Assembly (NCBI GenBank): GCA_021791495.1 | Contig: JAJYWN010000023.1 | Coordinates: 148,666 to 212,665, forward strand | From: Bacillota bacterium | GTDB taxonomy: Bacteria > Bacillota > Sulfobacillia > JAJYWN01 | DNA length: 64,000 nucleotides | Direction of reading: 5' to 3' | Shown: piece after piece, positions 26,401 to 33,540 of the stretch | How positions within the stretch are numbered: the first letter of the stretch is position 1 | Layout: each line of letters starts with the position of its first letter | Notes under the pieces: generated by a model | Told to the model about the DNA's origin: nothing | Databases searched by the model: none | The model's input: only the letters and a program-made list of their open reading frames with translations | Program-made: the position numbers and the translations under genes

Positions 26401-26952
26401 CCGGGGGCAGTAGGGCACCACCTTGTGGCCTTGGTAGAGAAGGCCCTTCCGCCAGAGTTCCGATAGCGCCCACCAGACCGACTCCACGTAGTCGTTTGTG
26501 TAGGTAACATAGGCGTCGTCAAGGTCGACCCAGAAGCCGATGCGCTCCGTGACCCGCTCCCACTCGCGCTTATACTTGAAGACACTGGCCTTGCACTGGT
26601 CGACGAACTCCTTGACCCCGTAGCGCTCGATTTCCGGCTTGCCCGTGATCCCCAGCGCCTTCTCCACCTCTAGCTCCACGGGGAGCCCGTGCGTGTCCCA
26701 GCCGGCCTTGCGGAGCACGTGGTAGCCGCGCATGGCCTTGTAACGCGGAATCAGGTCCTTCAGCGCCAGCGGCATGACGTGTCCCACGTGGGGTCGGCCG
26801 TTGGCTGTCGGCGGCCCTTCGTAGAAGACGAAGCCGGGGCCGTCTTTGCGTTGCTCGATCGTCCGGCGGAAGACATCATGGTCCCGCCAGTAGGACAGGA
26901 TCTTCTCCTCCATCTCAGGGTGGCCGGTTCGGACATCGACCGGGTTGAACAT
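23437..26952 (-). CDS. ileS: isoleucyl-tRNA synthetase
   Basis: 1171-residue class I synthetase that charges tRNA-Ile. The HIGH motif appears as PHVGH near residue 56 after GPPTANGR, and KMSKHKGN appears near residue 657. CP1 editing blocks include WTTTPWTLPSNTAL and GTGIVHIAPAFGEDD. The sequence style (GPPTANG, CPRCGTALSSHEV, MSKHKGNVV) fits the longer IleRS type often linked to mupirocin resistance. Two Ala/Gly/Asp-rich inserts lie in CP1 (about 275-300 and 345-365) and one in the C-terminal half near 915-950. ATG 26952 has GAGAGGTG six bases upstream; GTG 26961 is an alternative. Expression is under an Ile T-box. Confidence 0.96.
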   Translation of the reverse strand: MFNPVDVRTGHPEMEEKILSYWRDHDVFRRTIEQRKDGPGFVFYEGPPTANGRPHVGHVMPLALKDLIPRYKAMRGYHVLRKAGWDTHGLPVELEVEKALGITGKPEIERYGVKEFVDQCKASVFKYKREWERVTERIGFWVDLDDAYVTYTNDYVESVWWALSELWRKGLLYQGHKVVPYCPRCGTALSSHEVAQGYAEVEDPSVFVRMPVRLNPDPNAPDRSHPDGLSPELLKGAAFLVWTTTPWTLPSNTALAVNPASRYALVEVPAGPNGGGASPGSGTSADGGAPTGAPERLILAAALVAKVFPAGGSRVLAEFPGEALLGLEYVPPYDFLRSPSASAPRGDAAAAPDDAAAVARVHSVIAGDFVTLEDGTGIVHIAPAFGEDDLRVGRRHGLPVFQPVDTQGRFTSEAGPWAGRFVKEVDPDIIADLAARGLLFRAEGYRHSYPFCWRCDTPLLYYARSAWFIRMTALRSELLANNERVNWYPEHLKRGRFGDWLENVVDWNLSRERYWGTPLPIWRCDDERCGHQLCVGSFAELARRSRAPLPHPFDPHKPAIDDVVLTCPVCGGEMHRVPEVIDCWFDAGSMPFAQWHYPFEHRAEFEESFPADYICEAVDQTRGWFYSLLAISTALFGGPAYLNCLVTEHGLDDQGAKMSKHKGNVVNPWDFLDRQGADALRWYVYSVSQPWVPKRFSQAAVTEAQRLLDTLRNVYGFFVLYANLDGWDPRGAASAGGADEPSAGGPVPMPALAPIDRWILSRLQHTVAGVRAGLGAYDIAPTTRLLAGFVEDLSNWYVRRCRRRFWKAESDADKAAAYTTLYRVLVTLAKVMAPFTPFMAEEIYLNLDGSAGSVHLEDYPEPDQALVDDELEQAMGELREYVALGRAARNRAGIKTRQPLPVLALLDEASGERAAGARADGVAGSASQDGVSSSGGGHGRGRDLGDLLDLLAEELNVKEVVLPTDPSAYVRRDLAPRYDRLGPRFGKATPGVVRSLLAMDPAAAAAALTAGRDLTVPLAGGPATIGPDEVEVRTTGHGGYLYEGNGTRGVALSIEVSDELLLEGLARELVNRLQRMRREAGYKVDDTVTVSIHATATSGASATTGTDAVADLARARERHGAYIRREVLAADIVDLEQDEALRRGFFVQAQEVEGEPAVLAIRVESNIRYNV

Positions 26953-26988
26953 CGCTGTCACCTCTCAGAGAATGCCTGAAAAACGCCG

Positions 26989-27358
26989 GAAAAAACAACA
27001 CCCCTCGTCCCAGACTGGGACGAGGGGTTAGCTCGCGGTACCACCCAGCTTGCCGCGCCTTCCGAGCTTCCCGGGGCGGAACACGACCAAGGGATCAAGG
27101 AATAGCGGCCAGCTTTCAACTCGGATACGGGGAGAGACGCGCAATCCCGATATCCGCTTCCTCGTGATAACGGTGGAAGCCTCCGTCCACGCCTACTTGA
27201 ATTGCTCTTTCGGGTGGCGGCTCCGAGGGGATTCTCGCTCGACCTTCCGGCTGCCGGCTTCCACCGACCCGGCTCTCTGCTAACCTCCAGCCGAGCTACG
27301 TCCTCATCATCACCATTGACTCAATATAGGACGGCTGGCGGATTCGCCGCCGCTATTT
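26989..27358 (-). promoter_or_regulatory. Isoleucine T-box leader of ileS
   Basis: On the minus strand the leader carries the T-box core GGTGGTACCGCG (27034-27045), which pairs with uncharged tRNA, followed by a terminator. Upstream, stem I has GAGG / CCTC and CTCG / CGAG pairings around an internal loop with GAGAATCC, whose ATC is an isoleucine specifier, and a distal GGTGGAA loop. Uncharged tRNA-Ile should stabilise the antiterminator and allow ileS expression. The specifier is inferred from local pairing. Confidence 0.92.
26990..27027 (-). terminator. T-box intrinsic terminator
   Basis: Perfect 12-bp hairpin (27001-27012 with 27016-27027, loop of 3) followed on the minus strand by TGTTGTTTTTT. 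The hairpin competes with the antiterminator that contains the T-box sequence. Confidence 0.93.
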
Positions 27359-27365
27359 GGCGCCC

Positions 27366-27394
27366 ATTCTACCACATTGGAGCGGGGCGGGCAA
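27366..27394 (-). promoter_or_regulatory. Sigma-A promoter of the T-box/ileS transcript
   Basis: On the minus strand, TTGCCC (27389-27394) and TAGAAT (27366-27371) are separated by exactly 17 bases, placing the transcript start near 27358, just before stem I of the T-box. Confidence 0.75.
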
Positions 27395-27401
27395 TCGAAA
27401 A

Positions 27402-27453
27402 AAGGCGCATACCTCTCACGGAAGAAGGCGCATACCGGAACAAGGTGCATACC
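27402..27453 (+). repeat. Three direct repeats AAGGYGCATACC upstream of coat genes
   Basis: AAGGCGCATACC occurs at 27402-27413 and 27425-27436, and AAGGTGCATACC at 27442-27453. They lie 55-110 bases before the first coat gene. The CATAC core resembles the -10 of mother-cell sigma factors (E and K), and repeats could also be regulator sites. Confidence 0.5.
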
Positions 27454-27508
27454 GTTCATCCTCGCGGCAATTCTAGGTCACGTGATGGAACAAAAGGAGG
27501 TGACGCGC

Positions 27509-27724
27509 GTGCCCCACACTACCAACTCCGGGATCAGCCAGGTGGAGCTTCAAACCCTACGGCACTTGATCAACGATGCCGACACAGGCTCCAAGAAGTT
27601 TCAGATGTACGCCCAGGAGTGTCAGAACCCCGAACTGCGGAACTGGGTGCAGCAACAGGCCCAGTCGTGCGACCAGAAGAAGCACACTCTGATGCAGTTC
27701 CTAAGCTCGACGGGCTCCGTGTGA
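27509..27724 (+). CDS. Small CotF-like spore coat protein
   Basis: 71-residue helical protein (VELQTLRHLINDADTGSKKF, then QMYAQECQNPELRNWVQQQ). GTG 27509 is chosen because AAAGGAGG lies eight bases upstream; longer in-frame starts run through the repeats. Length and the C/Q-rich pattern match small CotF-related coat proteins of Clostridia, which are often encoded beside a second CotF protein as here. Likely made in the mother cell. The family call rests on pattern and context. Confidence 0.75.
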   Translation: MPHTTNSGISQVELQTLRHLINDADTGSKKFQMYAQECQNPELRNWVQQQAQSCDQKKHTLMQFLSSTGSV

Positions 27725-27773
27725 CGACCCGCCCGCGCCAGCGTGAGACGTCCCCATGAAAGGAGGACTGAAC

Positions 27774-28121
27774 ATGGACGACAAGGTCATCGCCAACGAC
27801 TGCCTTGAGTCGGCCAAGGTGGCCTGCTCCGAAATCACCAAGGCTATCGCCGAATGTGGCAACCAGCAACTTCGCCAGACCCTGACCCAACTACGCAACC
27901 AGGCCGAGCAATCCCAGCAGCAAATCGCGCAGATCGCTCAGCAGCAGAACTGGTATCCCGCCGCGGGCCCCGCTTCGCCGGACGAAGTGAACCGCGTCCG
28001 GAGTTTCTTCGAAGGCGGCGGCGCAGGTACGGTTACCGCGACCTATCCCGGCGCCCAGACGGCCGGCCAGACCTTCGGTCAGACTGCGGGACAGTTCGAC
28101 TACTCAACCCGCAGGAGATAG
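27774..28121 (+). CDS. CotF-family spore coat protein
   Basis: 115-residue protein. The first 70 residues (MDDKVIANDCLESAKVACSE, then LRQTLTQLRNQAEQSQQQIA and QQNWYPAAG) match the CotF domain, with the KD-x-IA-x-D start and the final NWYPA typical of the family. A Gly/Thr/Gln-rich tail (GAQTAGQTFGQTAGQFDYS) follows. AAAGGAGG is seven bases before ATG 27774. Probably co-transcribed with the 71-residue protein 49 bases upstream and ended by the terminator at 28183. Confidence 0.88.
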   Translation: MDDKVIANDCLESAKVACSEITKAIAECGNQQLRQTLTQLRNQAEQSQQQIAQIAQQQNWYPAAGPASPDEVNRVRSFFEGGGAGTVTATYPGAQTAGQTFGQTAGQFDYSTRRR

Positions 28122-28182
28122 GCCGAATGCCGCCGGGGATAGGCCGAATCCGGCCTGTTCCCAAACAGAACTTAAGCAAGTT

Positions 28183-28226
28183 AGCCGCCCCCCCAAACCC
28201 CGTTCGGTGGGGCGGCTTTGCTTTTT
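28183..28226 (+). terminator. Intrinsic terminator after the coat genes
   Basis: AGCCGCCCC (28183-28191) pairs with GGGGCGGCT (28209-28217), followed by TTGCTTTTTG. Confidence 0.85.
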
Positions 28227-28279
28227 GGGTCATCAAGCCTATCTGGGACCCCTCACGCCAGACGACGAAGGCCGCCCTA

Positions 28280-28316
28280 TTGACACCCCCTATCAATTGG
28301 TGGATACTATTGTCAA
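28280..28316 (+). promoter_or_regulatory. Promoter embedded in a palindromic operator for the MerR-like gene
   Basis: TTGACA (28280-28285) and GATACT (28303-28308) are 17 bases apart. The same region forms a nested palindrome: TTGACA with TGTCAA (28311-28316), and inside it TATC (28291-28294) with GATA (28303-28306). The layout suits autoregulation by the MerR-like protein encoded directly downstream. Confidence 0.6.
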
Positions 28317-28327
28317 GGGTGGTTCCT

Positions 28328-28723
28328 TTGGATGATGATTTCTACACCGCGCGGGAAGTGTCAGAGCGGCTGAAGGAGGACAAGGGAATCGAGCTGAGCG
28401 TGAGCTCGGTGCGCCATTACCGGCGGCTGGGACTAACGCCACCACTGGTTACCGTGGGAGCTTCCAACTACTACACGGAGGAGCACATCCAGGCCATCGC
28501 CGAGGCACACAGCCGTCTCCGGCACGGAGAGCCGCTCTCGGATCAGGTGACTGTGGCCGAGTCGCGATCCCCTTACCAGACTCCCGCGCCACCCCACTAC
28601 ATCTCCCCGACCAAGGAAATCACTCTGGTCGTGCCGGGCGACCTGCCCGAGGAGATGCTCCGGGAACTCGTGTCCAGCATCAAAGAGCTGTCCAAGAAAC
28701 ACGGGAGGGATGAAGATGATTAA
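28328..28723 (+). CDS. MerR-like DNA-binding regulator
   Basis: 131-residue protein. The N-terminal winged helix reads FYTAREVSERLKEDKGIELS then SSVRHYRRLGLTPPLVTVGA and YYTEEHIQAIAEAHSRLRHG, the MerR-type recognition helix, YRR turn and wing. No ligand-binding domain follows; the remaining 60 residues end in a predicted helix (DLPEEMLRELVSSIKELSKK). TTG 28328 has AAGGGTGG five bases upstream; GTG 28319 would be nearly leaderless from the likely promoter. The VWA gene starts inside its end. It probably controls the two-gene unit. Confidence 0.78.
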   Translation: MDDDFYTAREVSERLKEDKGIELSVSSVRHYRRLGLTPPLVTVGASNYYTEEHIQAIAEAHSRLRHGEPLSDQVTVAESRSPYQTPAPPHYISPTKEITLVVPGDLPEEMLRELVSSIKELSKKHGRDEDD

Positions 28724-29984
28724 GATCCTGCTGTCCAAGGACCGCTTCGACCTGAAAGCGGAAGAGTATCTCCAGGTTCTGGTGAGCGTGCCGGCGGGAA
28801 GGCGATCCCCCGTCTCGGCAGCGCTGGTCTTCGACACTTCGGGGAGCATGGGTGAGCCGGCGTTTGGTGAGCGACCGTCGCCGTCTTTCCTGACTGACGG
28901 ACCGGACTACCGCTCCACGGCTGCCTTTCACACAAAAATGGAATTCGCCAAGGCCGCCGCCCGGAAGCTGATCGGCAGCCTACAGGCCGCAGACAGGCTT
29001 TCCATGATCTCTTTCTCCACCAACGCCAAGGTGTTGTTCCCCATGACTCCGATGGACGAGAAGGGGAAGGCCAAGGCCAAACGTACCGTGTCCGCCTTTG
29101 CCCCCGAGAACATGACCAACATGTATGGCGGCGTCAGCCTCTTGGATGGCGTTTTCTCCGAGGAAACCAAGGAGAACGGGGGAGCCGGACGATCGTGCCG
29201 GGCCATCCTCCTGACCGACGGCTTAGCGAACGAGGGCATCACCAGCGACGATTCCTTCGCGGACCTGGCGGCGAGCCTCGCCCATGAAGGGATCGCGGTC
29301 TCAGCCATCGGTATAGGTGAGAGCTACAACCCCCATCTCCTAGGCGTCATCGCCCAGGCCGGCGGCGGAAACTTTCATCACCTGAAGACCCTGGAGACCT
29401 TGGACAGCATCTGCACCCAGGAGATGGCCGAGGCCTCCGAGATCGGCGGGCGGAAAGTGACCCTGAAGGTCTCTTTCCCCGAAGCCCTTCTCGGAGACAA
29501 TCTGAATCTCTACCGTCAGATGCCCATCCCCGGAGGCCTGGAGATCTTCCTCGGCGACATCTCCGGGGAGAAAGATGTGGTCCTACCTTTCAAGCTGCCC
29601 AACGGTTACAAGGGTGGGAAGGTCACCGTGGAGCTTTCCGGGGAGAGAGACGGCCACCCGGTGTCCGCCGCGGCCGAAGAGGAAATCCTGGTTGGCCATG
29701 GCAACGTGCGGGCGGAAGTCATGCGCCGCGCCGGCGACCTCATCTCCGCCAAGGCGCAAAGGATCGCCGCCGGCATGTTCGCACATGGCGATTACACCGG
29801 TGCGGGGGCCGTCCTCGCCGAGTCCTCCGCCCTTCTGGATCAGCTCGCCCCGCTGGCTCCGGAGCTGCGAGCCATGGCCGCCGAGCTTTCCAGCGAAGCC
29901 ACCTCCTACAGCACGGGCCAGGTCTCCGAGAATGTGGTCCGGTCTAGCTACCAGGTAAGTTACAGGCGAAGCCGAAAGTCCTAG
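28716..29984 (+). CDS. VWA-domain protein
   Basis: 422-residue cytosolic protein without signal peptide. The MIDAS motif DTSGSMG appears near residue 44, followed by RLSMISFSTNAKVLFPM, a Thr site (NMTNMYGGVSLL) and the Asp site ILLTDGLANEGI. The C-terminal half is a beta-rich region (VTLKVSFPEALLGDN, GKVTVELSGERDGH) then a helical part, as in von Willebrand A proteins related to YfbK/inter-alpha-trypsin-like types. An extra loop with PSFLTDGPDYR sits in the VWA domain. ATG 28716 has GGGAGG at a good distance; ATG 28710 is too close. Partner and role unknown; linked to the MerR-like gene by an eight-base overlap. Confidence 0.85.
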   Translation: MIKILLSKDRFDLKAEEYLQVLVSVPAGRRSPVSAALVFDTSGSMGEPAFGERPSPSFLTDGPDYRSTAAFHTKMEFAKAAARKLIGSLQAADRLSMISFSTNAKVLFPMTPMDEKGKAKAKRTVSAFAPENMTNMYGGVSLLDGVFSEETKENGGAGRSCRAILLTDGLANEGITSDDSFADLAASLAHEGIAVSAIGIGESYNPHLLGVIAQAGGGNFHHLKTLETLDSICTQEMAEASEIGGRKVTLKVSFPEALLGDNLNLYRQMPIPGGLEIFLGDISGEKDVVLPFKLPNGYKGGKVTVELSGERDGHPVSAAAEEEILVGHGNVRAEVMRRAGDLISAKAQRIAAGMFAHGDYTGAGAVLAESSALLDQLAPLAPELRAMAAELSSEATSYSTGQVSENVVRSSYQVSYRRSRKS

Positions 29985-29988
29985 GCAG

Positions 29989-30363
29989 CTAGTTTTCAGG
30001 TTGGCACAAGGGAGCGACAGCCGAAGAGGACTTGGTGCATGCCGTCGGTTCAGACTCAGCCCCAGAGCCTGAGGGCCTGTTGGGATTATCCTCGACCAGC
30101 GTGTTCAACGTAGCGGTTCCACCTTCAGCCCGCGAGGCTTCTCCGGGCAATGGTGGTTCCACGCCGCGCGCGATCAAGATCTCCAGGTAGCCGCGGCGAA
30201 CCTCGTCCAAAGAAGCCTTAGCTTCTTCGGGCGTATCACCTTCAGCACGACAACCCAAGAGGTCTGGGTGGTATGCTTCATAGCATACAGAGCCATCTTC
30301 CCGTACCTCGGCCATCACGACGGTCGGATATTCCAGGCTCAGGTACTCGTCCAGTTTCTTCAT
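29989..30363 (-). CDS. HicB-like antitoxin
   Basis: 124-residue protein. The first 75 residues (TVVMAEVREDGSVCYEAYHP, then DLLGCRAEGDTPEEAKASLD) match the HicB/RNase-H-like fold, which neutralises HicA. The C-terminal 45 residues are low-complexity and carry no clear DNA-binding domain. Start overlaps the stop of the toxin-like gene (ATGA). Confidence 0.8.
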   Translation of the reverse strand: MKKLDEYLSLEYPTVVMAEVREDGSVCYEAYHPDLLGCRAEGDTPEEAKASLDEVRRGYLEILIARGVEPPLPGEASRAEGGTATLNTLVEDNPNRPSGSGAESEPTACTKSSSAVAPLCQPEN

Positions 30364-30638
30364 GATTGGCCACCCTTCTGATCCTTGAGGGCTATCAACT
30401 TCCCGACTATCCTGACCGCATCAGCCACGAACCCAGCCGTGATGTCCCGTCCTTTGGGAGCCGAACCGATTAGGAAAGGATACAGAGGGTGGACGTAATA
30501 GCGATGTTTCTCCCTGTCTTCGATCTCGAAGCCGAAACCTGTGTAGAGGGCGTCAAGATCCCTCCTTTTCCAGCCGTGCTTGGTTCTCTTTGCCCGCTCT
30601 AGGAGTCTGTCGGGCAAATCAGCCACGATGGGCTGCAT
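30360..30638 (-). CDS. HicA-like toxin with IS-derived N-terminus
   Basis: 92-residue protein. Residues 20-92 (KHGWKRRDLDALYTGFGFEI, then KHRYYVHPLYPFLIGSAPKG) are compatible with the HicA dsRBD-like fold and the hicA-hicB order. The ATG at 30638 and about the first 13 codons lie inside the IS1182 element; DLPDRLL is translated from its terminal repeat. The original start must have been downstream or was replaced on insertion. HicA family membership is moderate; the usual catalytic His after Gly-Ser is not evident, so activity is doubtful. Confidence 0.6.
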   Translation of the reverse strand: MQPIVADLPDRLLERAKRTKHGWKRRDLDALYTGFGFEIEDREKHRYYVHPLYPFLIGSAPKGRDITAGFVADAVRIVGKLIALKDQKGGQS

Positions 30639-32232
30639 AACCGGAAATCAGACGATTGGTACGGCAGTCCTCGGACGATGACCGGAAGACCAACGCTGTT
30701 GCTGTTTCCGGACATCGGCAGAACCGATAGGCCGGCTGGAGGCTCCACTCCCGGCAATATACTCCATCTATCCTCCGACAACCGCCGGTCGCCATCCGCT
30801 GTGGAATAGCTTCAGGAGATTGTGTGTCAGGCAGATCAGGTCCCACTCAGCGGCCACTTGATCAAACCCGCGCAGGGAGAACCGCCGAAAGCCTCGGACC
30901 TCCTTGATCTGTCCGAACACGGGCTCCACGATCGCCTTCCGTCTGCGGTAGATGTCCCGCCCTTGGTCCGTGCGCAGCTTATGGCGCATCCGTTCACCCA
31001 CGGGCCCATCTTCCGGCACGGGGTTGTCGACAGGCGGCGGGACATCCCTGTGCTTCTGCTTGTCAGGTGGAACGTAGAGGTCAACACCGGTCAGCGCCTT
31101 ATCTTCCACCGCTTTCGCGCTGAAGTATCCGGCGTCCGCTGATGCCACCAACGGCGCTTTCCCTAAGTTCGCGACCGCCTCTTTGAGCATCGGCACCAAT
31201 TGCTCTTTATCGTTTACCTCCTGGGTCACCGCCGCGGCCACGATCACCTGCGCCTTGGCATCCACCACGGCCTGCGCGTTATATGCCTGCACAAAAGACT
31301 TGCTGGAGGAATCCACCATGATGCGCGAATCGGGATCGGTGAAGTTCTTCTGGGCCTGGGTCCTGGGCACGGCCCTTTCCGGGTCCGGCGCCGCCGGCGG
31401 CCGACCGCCCGGCTTCCGGCCCTTCTTCTCCTGTTCCCGTTCGCGCTCGGCCAGCTTTTCCTCCACCTCCCGCTTTCGTGCCTCTGCCTCGATCTTGGCT
31501 TCGGCCTCGAGCTGGGCCTTAGCTTCCTTGAGCTTCAATAGCCGGCTTTCCCGCCGTTGTAGCTCCTTTGGCAGGTCATCCCCAAGTTGCCCCTTGCCAA
31601 ACTCGGCGTCCTCCTTGGCGTCCGCCCGTTCCGCCAGCCTCAGCAACTCCTCAATTTCCCGCTCCAGTTGCCTTTCCACGTCGGCCATCCGCCCGTAACT
31701 CATGGCCTTATGCTTGGAGGCGTTCGCCTTCACCTTCGTCCCGTCAAGGGCCAGGTGCCCCAGTTCCACCAAACCGGCAATTTGACATAGCTTCAACACC
31801 TGCGTGAACAGCTTTCCCAGTTCCCTAAGGTGCCGCTGCCGGAAAGCCGCGATACTGGAGTGATCCGGATGCTGGTTCGCCGCCAGCACCCGGTAAGCCA
31901 CCTCGTCCCACGTGGCCCGCTCGATCTTCCGGGATGACACCTTGCCCGTGCTGTAGCCATAGAGAAGCAGCTTAACCATCATCGCCGGGTGGTAAGCCGG
32001 GTGTCCCCGGTCATCGCCCTCGTACACCTGGTAGATTTCAGAAAGGTCCAAGGTATCCACCACGTCGCTGATGAACAATGCCAGAGATCCTTCCGGCAAC
32101 CACTCACGTAGGTCCGGCGGCAACAGGAAGGGCTGATTCGGCTCGTACGGGATGAATGTTCTCATGCCCTTCCAGTTCTCCATCTGTCCTGGTAAATCCT
32201 ATATCAAGGGGATTTGCCCGACAGACTCCTAG
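30599..32232. mobile_element. IS1182-family insertion sequence, complete
   Basis: 1634 bases with perfect 22-bp terminal inverted repeats at 30599-30620 and 32211-32232 (inner part GTCTGTCGGGCAAATC). The outer four bases are CTAG at both ends, so they may be a palindromic target duplication rather than part of the repeat. One transposase gene on the minus strand fills the element. It separates hicA from a beheaded livK. Confidence 0.92.
30768..32183 (-). CDS. IS1182-family transposase
   Basis: 471-residue DDE transposase. The N-terminal blocks MRTFIPYEPNQPFLLPPDLR and GHPAYHPAMMVKLLLYGYST are typical of IS1182. Catalytic region: LALDGTKVKANASKHKAM (first Asp), ASADAGYFSA (second Asp) and RRRKAIVEPVFGQIKE (Glu). 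A long charged coiled coil (about residues 165-260) separates the first two. It appears intact. ATG 32183 is used; an internal ATG at 32165 also fits. Confidence 0.94.
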   Translation of the reverse strand: MENWKGMRTFIPYEPNQPFLLPPDLREWLPEGSLALFISDVVDTLDLSEIYQVYEGDDRGHPAYHPAMMVKLLLYGYSTGKVSSRKIERATWDEVAYRVLAANQHPDHSSIAAFRQRHLRELGKLFTQVLKLCQIAGLVELGHLALDGTKVKANASKHKAMSYGRMADVERQLEREIEELLRLAERADAKEDAEFGKGQLGDDLPKELQRRESRLLKLKEAKAQLEAEAKIEAEARKREVEEKLAEREREQEKKGRKPGGRPPAAPDPERAVPRTQAQKNFTDPDSRIMVDSSSKSFVQAYNAQAVVDAKAQVIVAAAVTQEVNDKEQLVPMLKEAVANLGKAPLVASADAGYFSAKAVEDKALTGVDLYVPPDKQKHRDVPPPVDNPVPEDGPVGERMRHKLRTDQGRDIYRRRKAIVEPVFGQIKEVRGFRRFSLRGFDQVAAEWDLICLTHNLLKLFHSGWRPAVVGG

Positions 32233-32438
32233 AGAACGCCATCAAGGCCAACAACAACAAGCTGCCCACCCGGGCCCAGGTCTCGGCCGAAGTCCGGAAG
32301 ATACAGTACACGGGCCTGTCGGGCAAGGTCAAGTTCGACTCCAAGGGCGATAACGAATATGCCAAGATCTTCGTCTACAAGTTCGCCAGCGAATCCTATC
32401 CGGGCGTGCTCCAGAAGGAGCTGGCCGGCAAACCTTAA
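32229..32438 (+). pseudogene. livK: livK remnant: C-terminus of a branched-chain amino acid binding protein
   Basis: About 68 codons in frame (NAIKANNNKLPTRAQVSAEV, then GLSGKVKFDSKGDNEYAKIF) match the end of LivK-type periplasmic-binding proteins. The frame comes straight out of the IS1182 right end, and the missing 300 or so N-terminal residues are not on the other side of the element. The binding protein is therefore non-functional at this locus. Confidence 0.85.
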
Positions 32439-32566
32439 GGGCGGCCGAGCCCGAGTGTCGCCGGGTTGCCCGGAACAGGGGTAACCCGGCGATAGGTATG
32501 GGAAGGTGAAGGGGGGCGGGGCGACCCCCACCCCCCTCGACTCTTGCCGGAAGGTAGGCTGGTGGC

Positions 32567-33526
32567 ATGCGCGAGATCGCCCAGATGTTCCCTCAGGTCG
32601 TCGTGGACGGCCTCACCCTTGGTTTCGTATACGCCCTGGTGGCTCTGGGCTACACCATGATCTACGGTGTGCTGGAGTTCATCAACTTCGCCCACAGCGA
32701 GGTGTTCATGTTCGGGGCCTTCGCGGGAACGGAGGTACTCCTTGCCCTGAAGGCCTCCGGTCTGATGGCCACCTTTACGCCGGTGGGGTCCCTTTTTGTG
32801 TCCCTGCTGGCAGGTACCGTGTTGACGGGCCTGTTGGGTGTGGTCATGGAGAAAATCGCCTACCGGCCCTTGCGCAGCGCCCCTCGCCTGGTGCCGCTGA
32901 TTTCGGCCATCGGCGTGTCCTTTTTCCTCCAGGACGCCGTTAGGCTGGTCGAAGGCCTCTGGCACAACGCTTTCTACGTCAGCGCGCCAACCCTTTTCGC
33001 CGGCGGCTGGAGCCCTTCCCCCACGGTCCGGATCCCGACCAAATCCATGATTCTCATTCTGGTCTGCCTTGGCATCATGCTCGGGCTATCTCTGTTCGTA
33101 GGTCGCACCAAGCTGGGAAAAGCCCTGCGAGCTGTGGCTCAGGACCAAGCAACATCCAGCCTCATGGGCATTAATGTGGACCGCATCATCTCCTTGACCT
33201 TCCTCATCGGCGCCGGCCTGGGTGGCGCGGCGGGGACATTGTTCTCCCTGCAGTACACGCTAATCCATCCCTACGTGGGCTTCATCCTGGGCATTAAGGC
33301 ATTTACCGCGGCGGTGTTCGGCGGTATCGGGAGCATCCCCGGGGCCATGGTCGGCGGCGTGCTCCTTGGAGTCTTTGAAGCCTTCGCTTCGGCCTTCCTG
33401 GGTCCGTTGACTCACGGGGCTTTCGGCGCGGAGTACAAGGACGTTTTCGCCTTCATCATTCTCATTCTGGTCTTGATCTTCAAACCCAGCGGTCTGCTGG
33501 GCCAGAGCGCCACCGAGAAGGCCTAG
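32567..33526 (+). CDS. livH: Branched-chain amino acid ABC transporter permease LivH
   Basis: 319-residue membrane protein. LTLGFVYALVALGYTMIYGV at the start, then AVAQDQATSSLMGINVDRII (the cytosolic EAA-like loop) and KAFTAAVFGGIGSIPGAMVG are LivH hallmarks. Eight or so hydrophobic segments. Intergenic space upstream holds two GC-rich hairpins (CGCCGGGTT / AACCCGGCG near 32460-32492). Confidence 0.93.
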   Translation: MREIAQMFPQVVVDGLTLGFVYALVALGYTMIYGVLEFINFAHSEVFMFGAFAGTEVLLALKASGLMATFTPVGSLFVSLLAGTVLTGLLGVVMEKIAYRPLRSAPRLVPLISAIGVSFFLQDAVRLVEGLWHNAFYVSAPTLFAGGWSPSPTVRIPTKSMILILVCLGIMLGLSLFVGRTKLGKALRAVAQDQATSSLMGINVDRIISLTFLIGAGLGGAAGTLFSLQYTLIHPYVGFILGIKAFTAAVFGGIGSIPGAMVGGVLLGVFEAFASAFLGPLTHGAFGAEYKDVFAFIILILVLIFKPSGLLGQSATEKA

Positions 33527-33540
33527 AGGGAGTGGGTGAT

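Noticed and set aside
32439..32566. Riboswitch or attenuator before livH
   Set aside because: Two GC-rich hairpins exist but no T-run or known aptamer pattern; could simply be the old livK terminator region.
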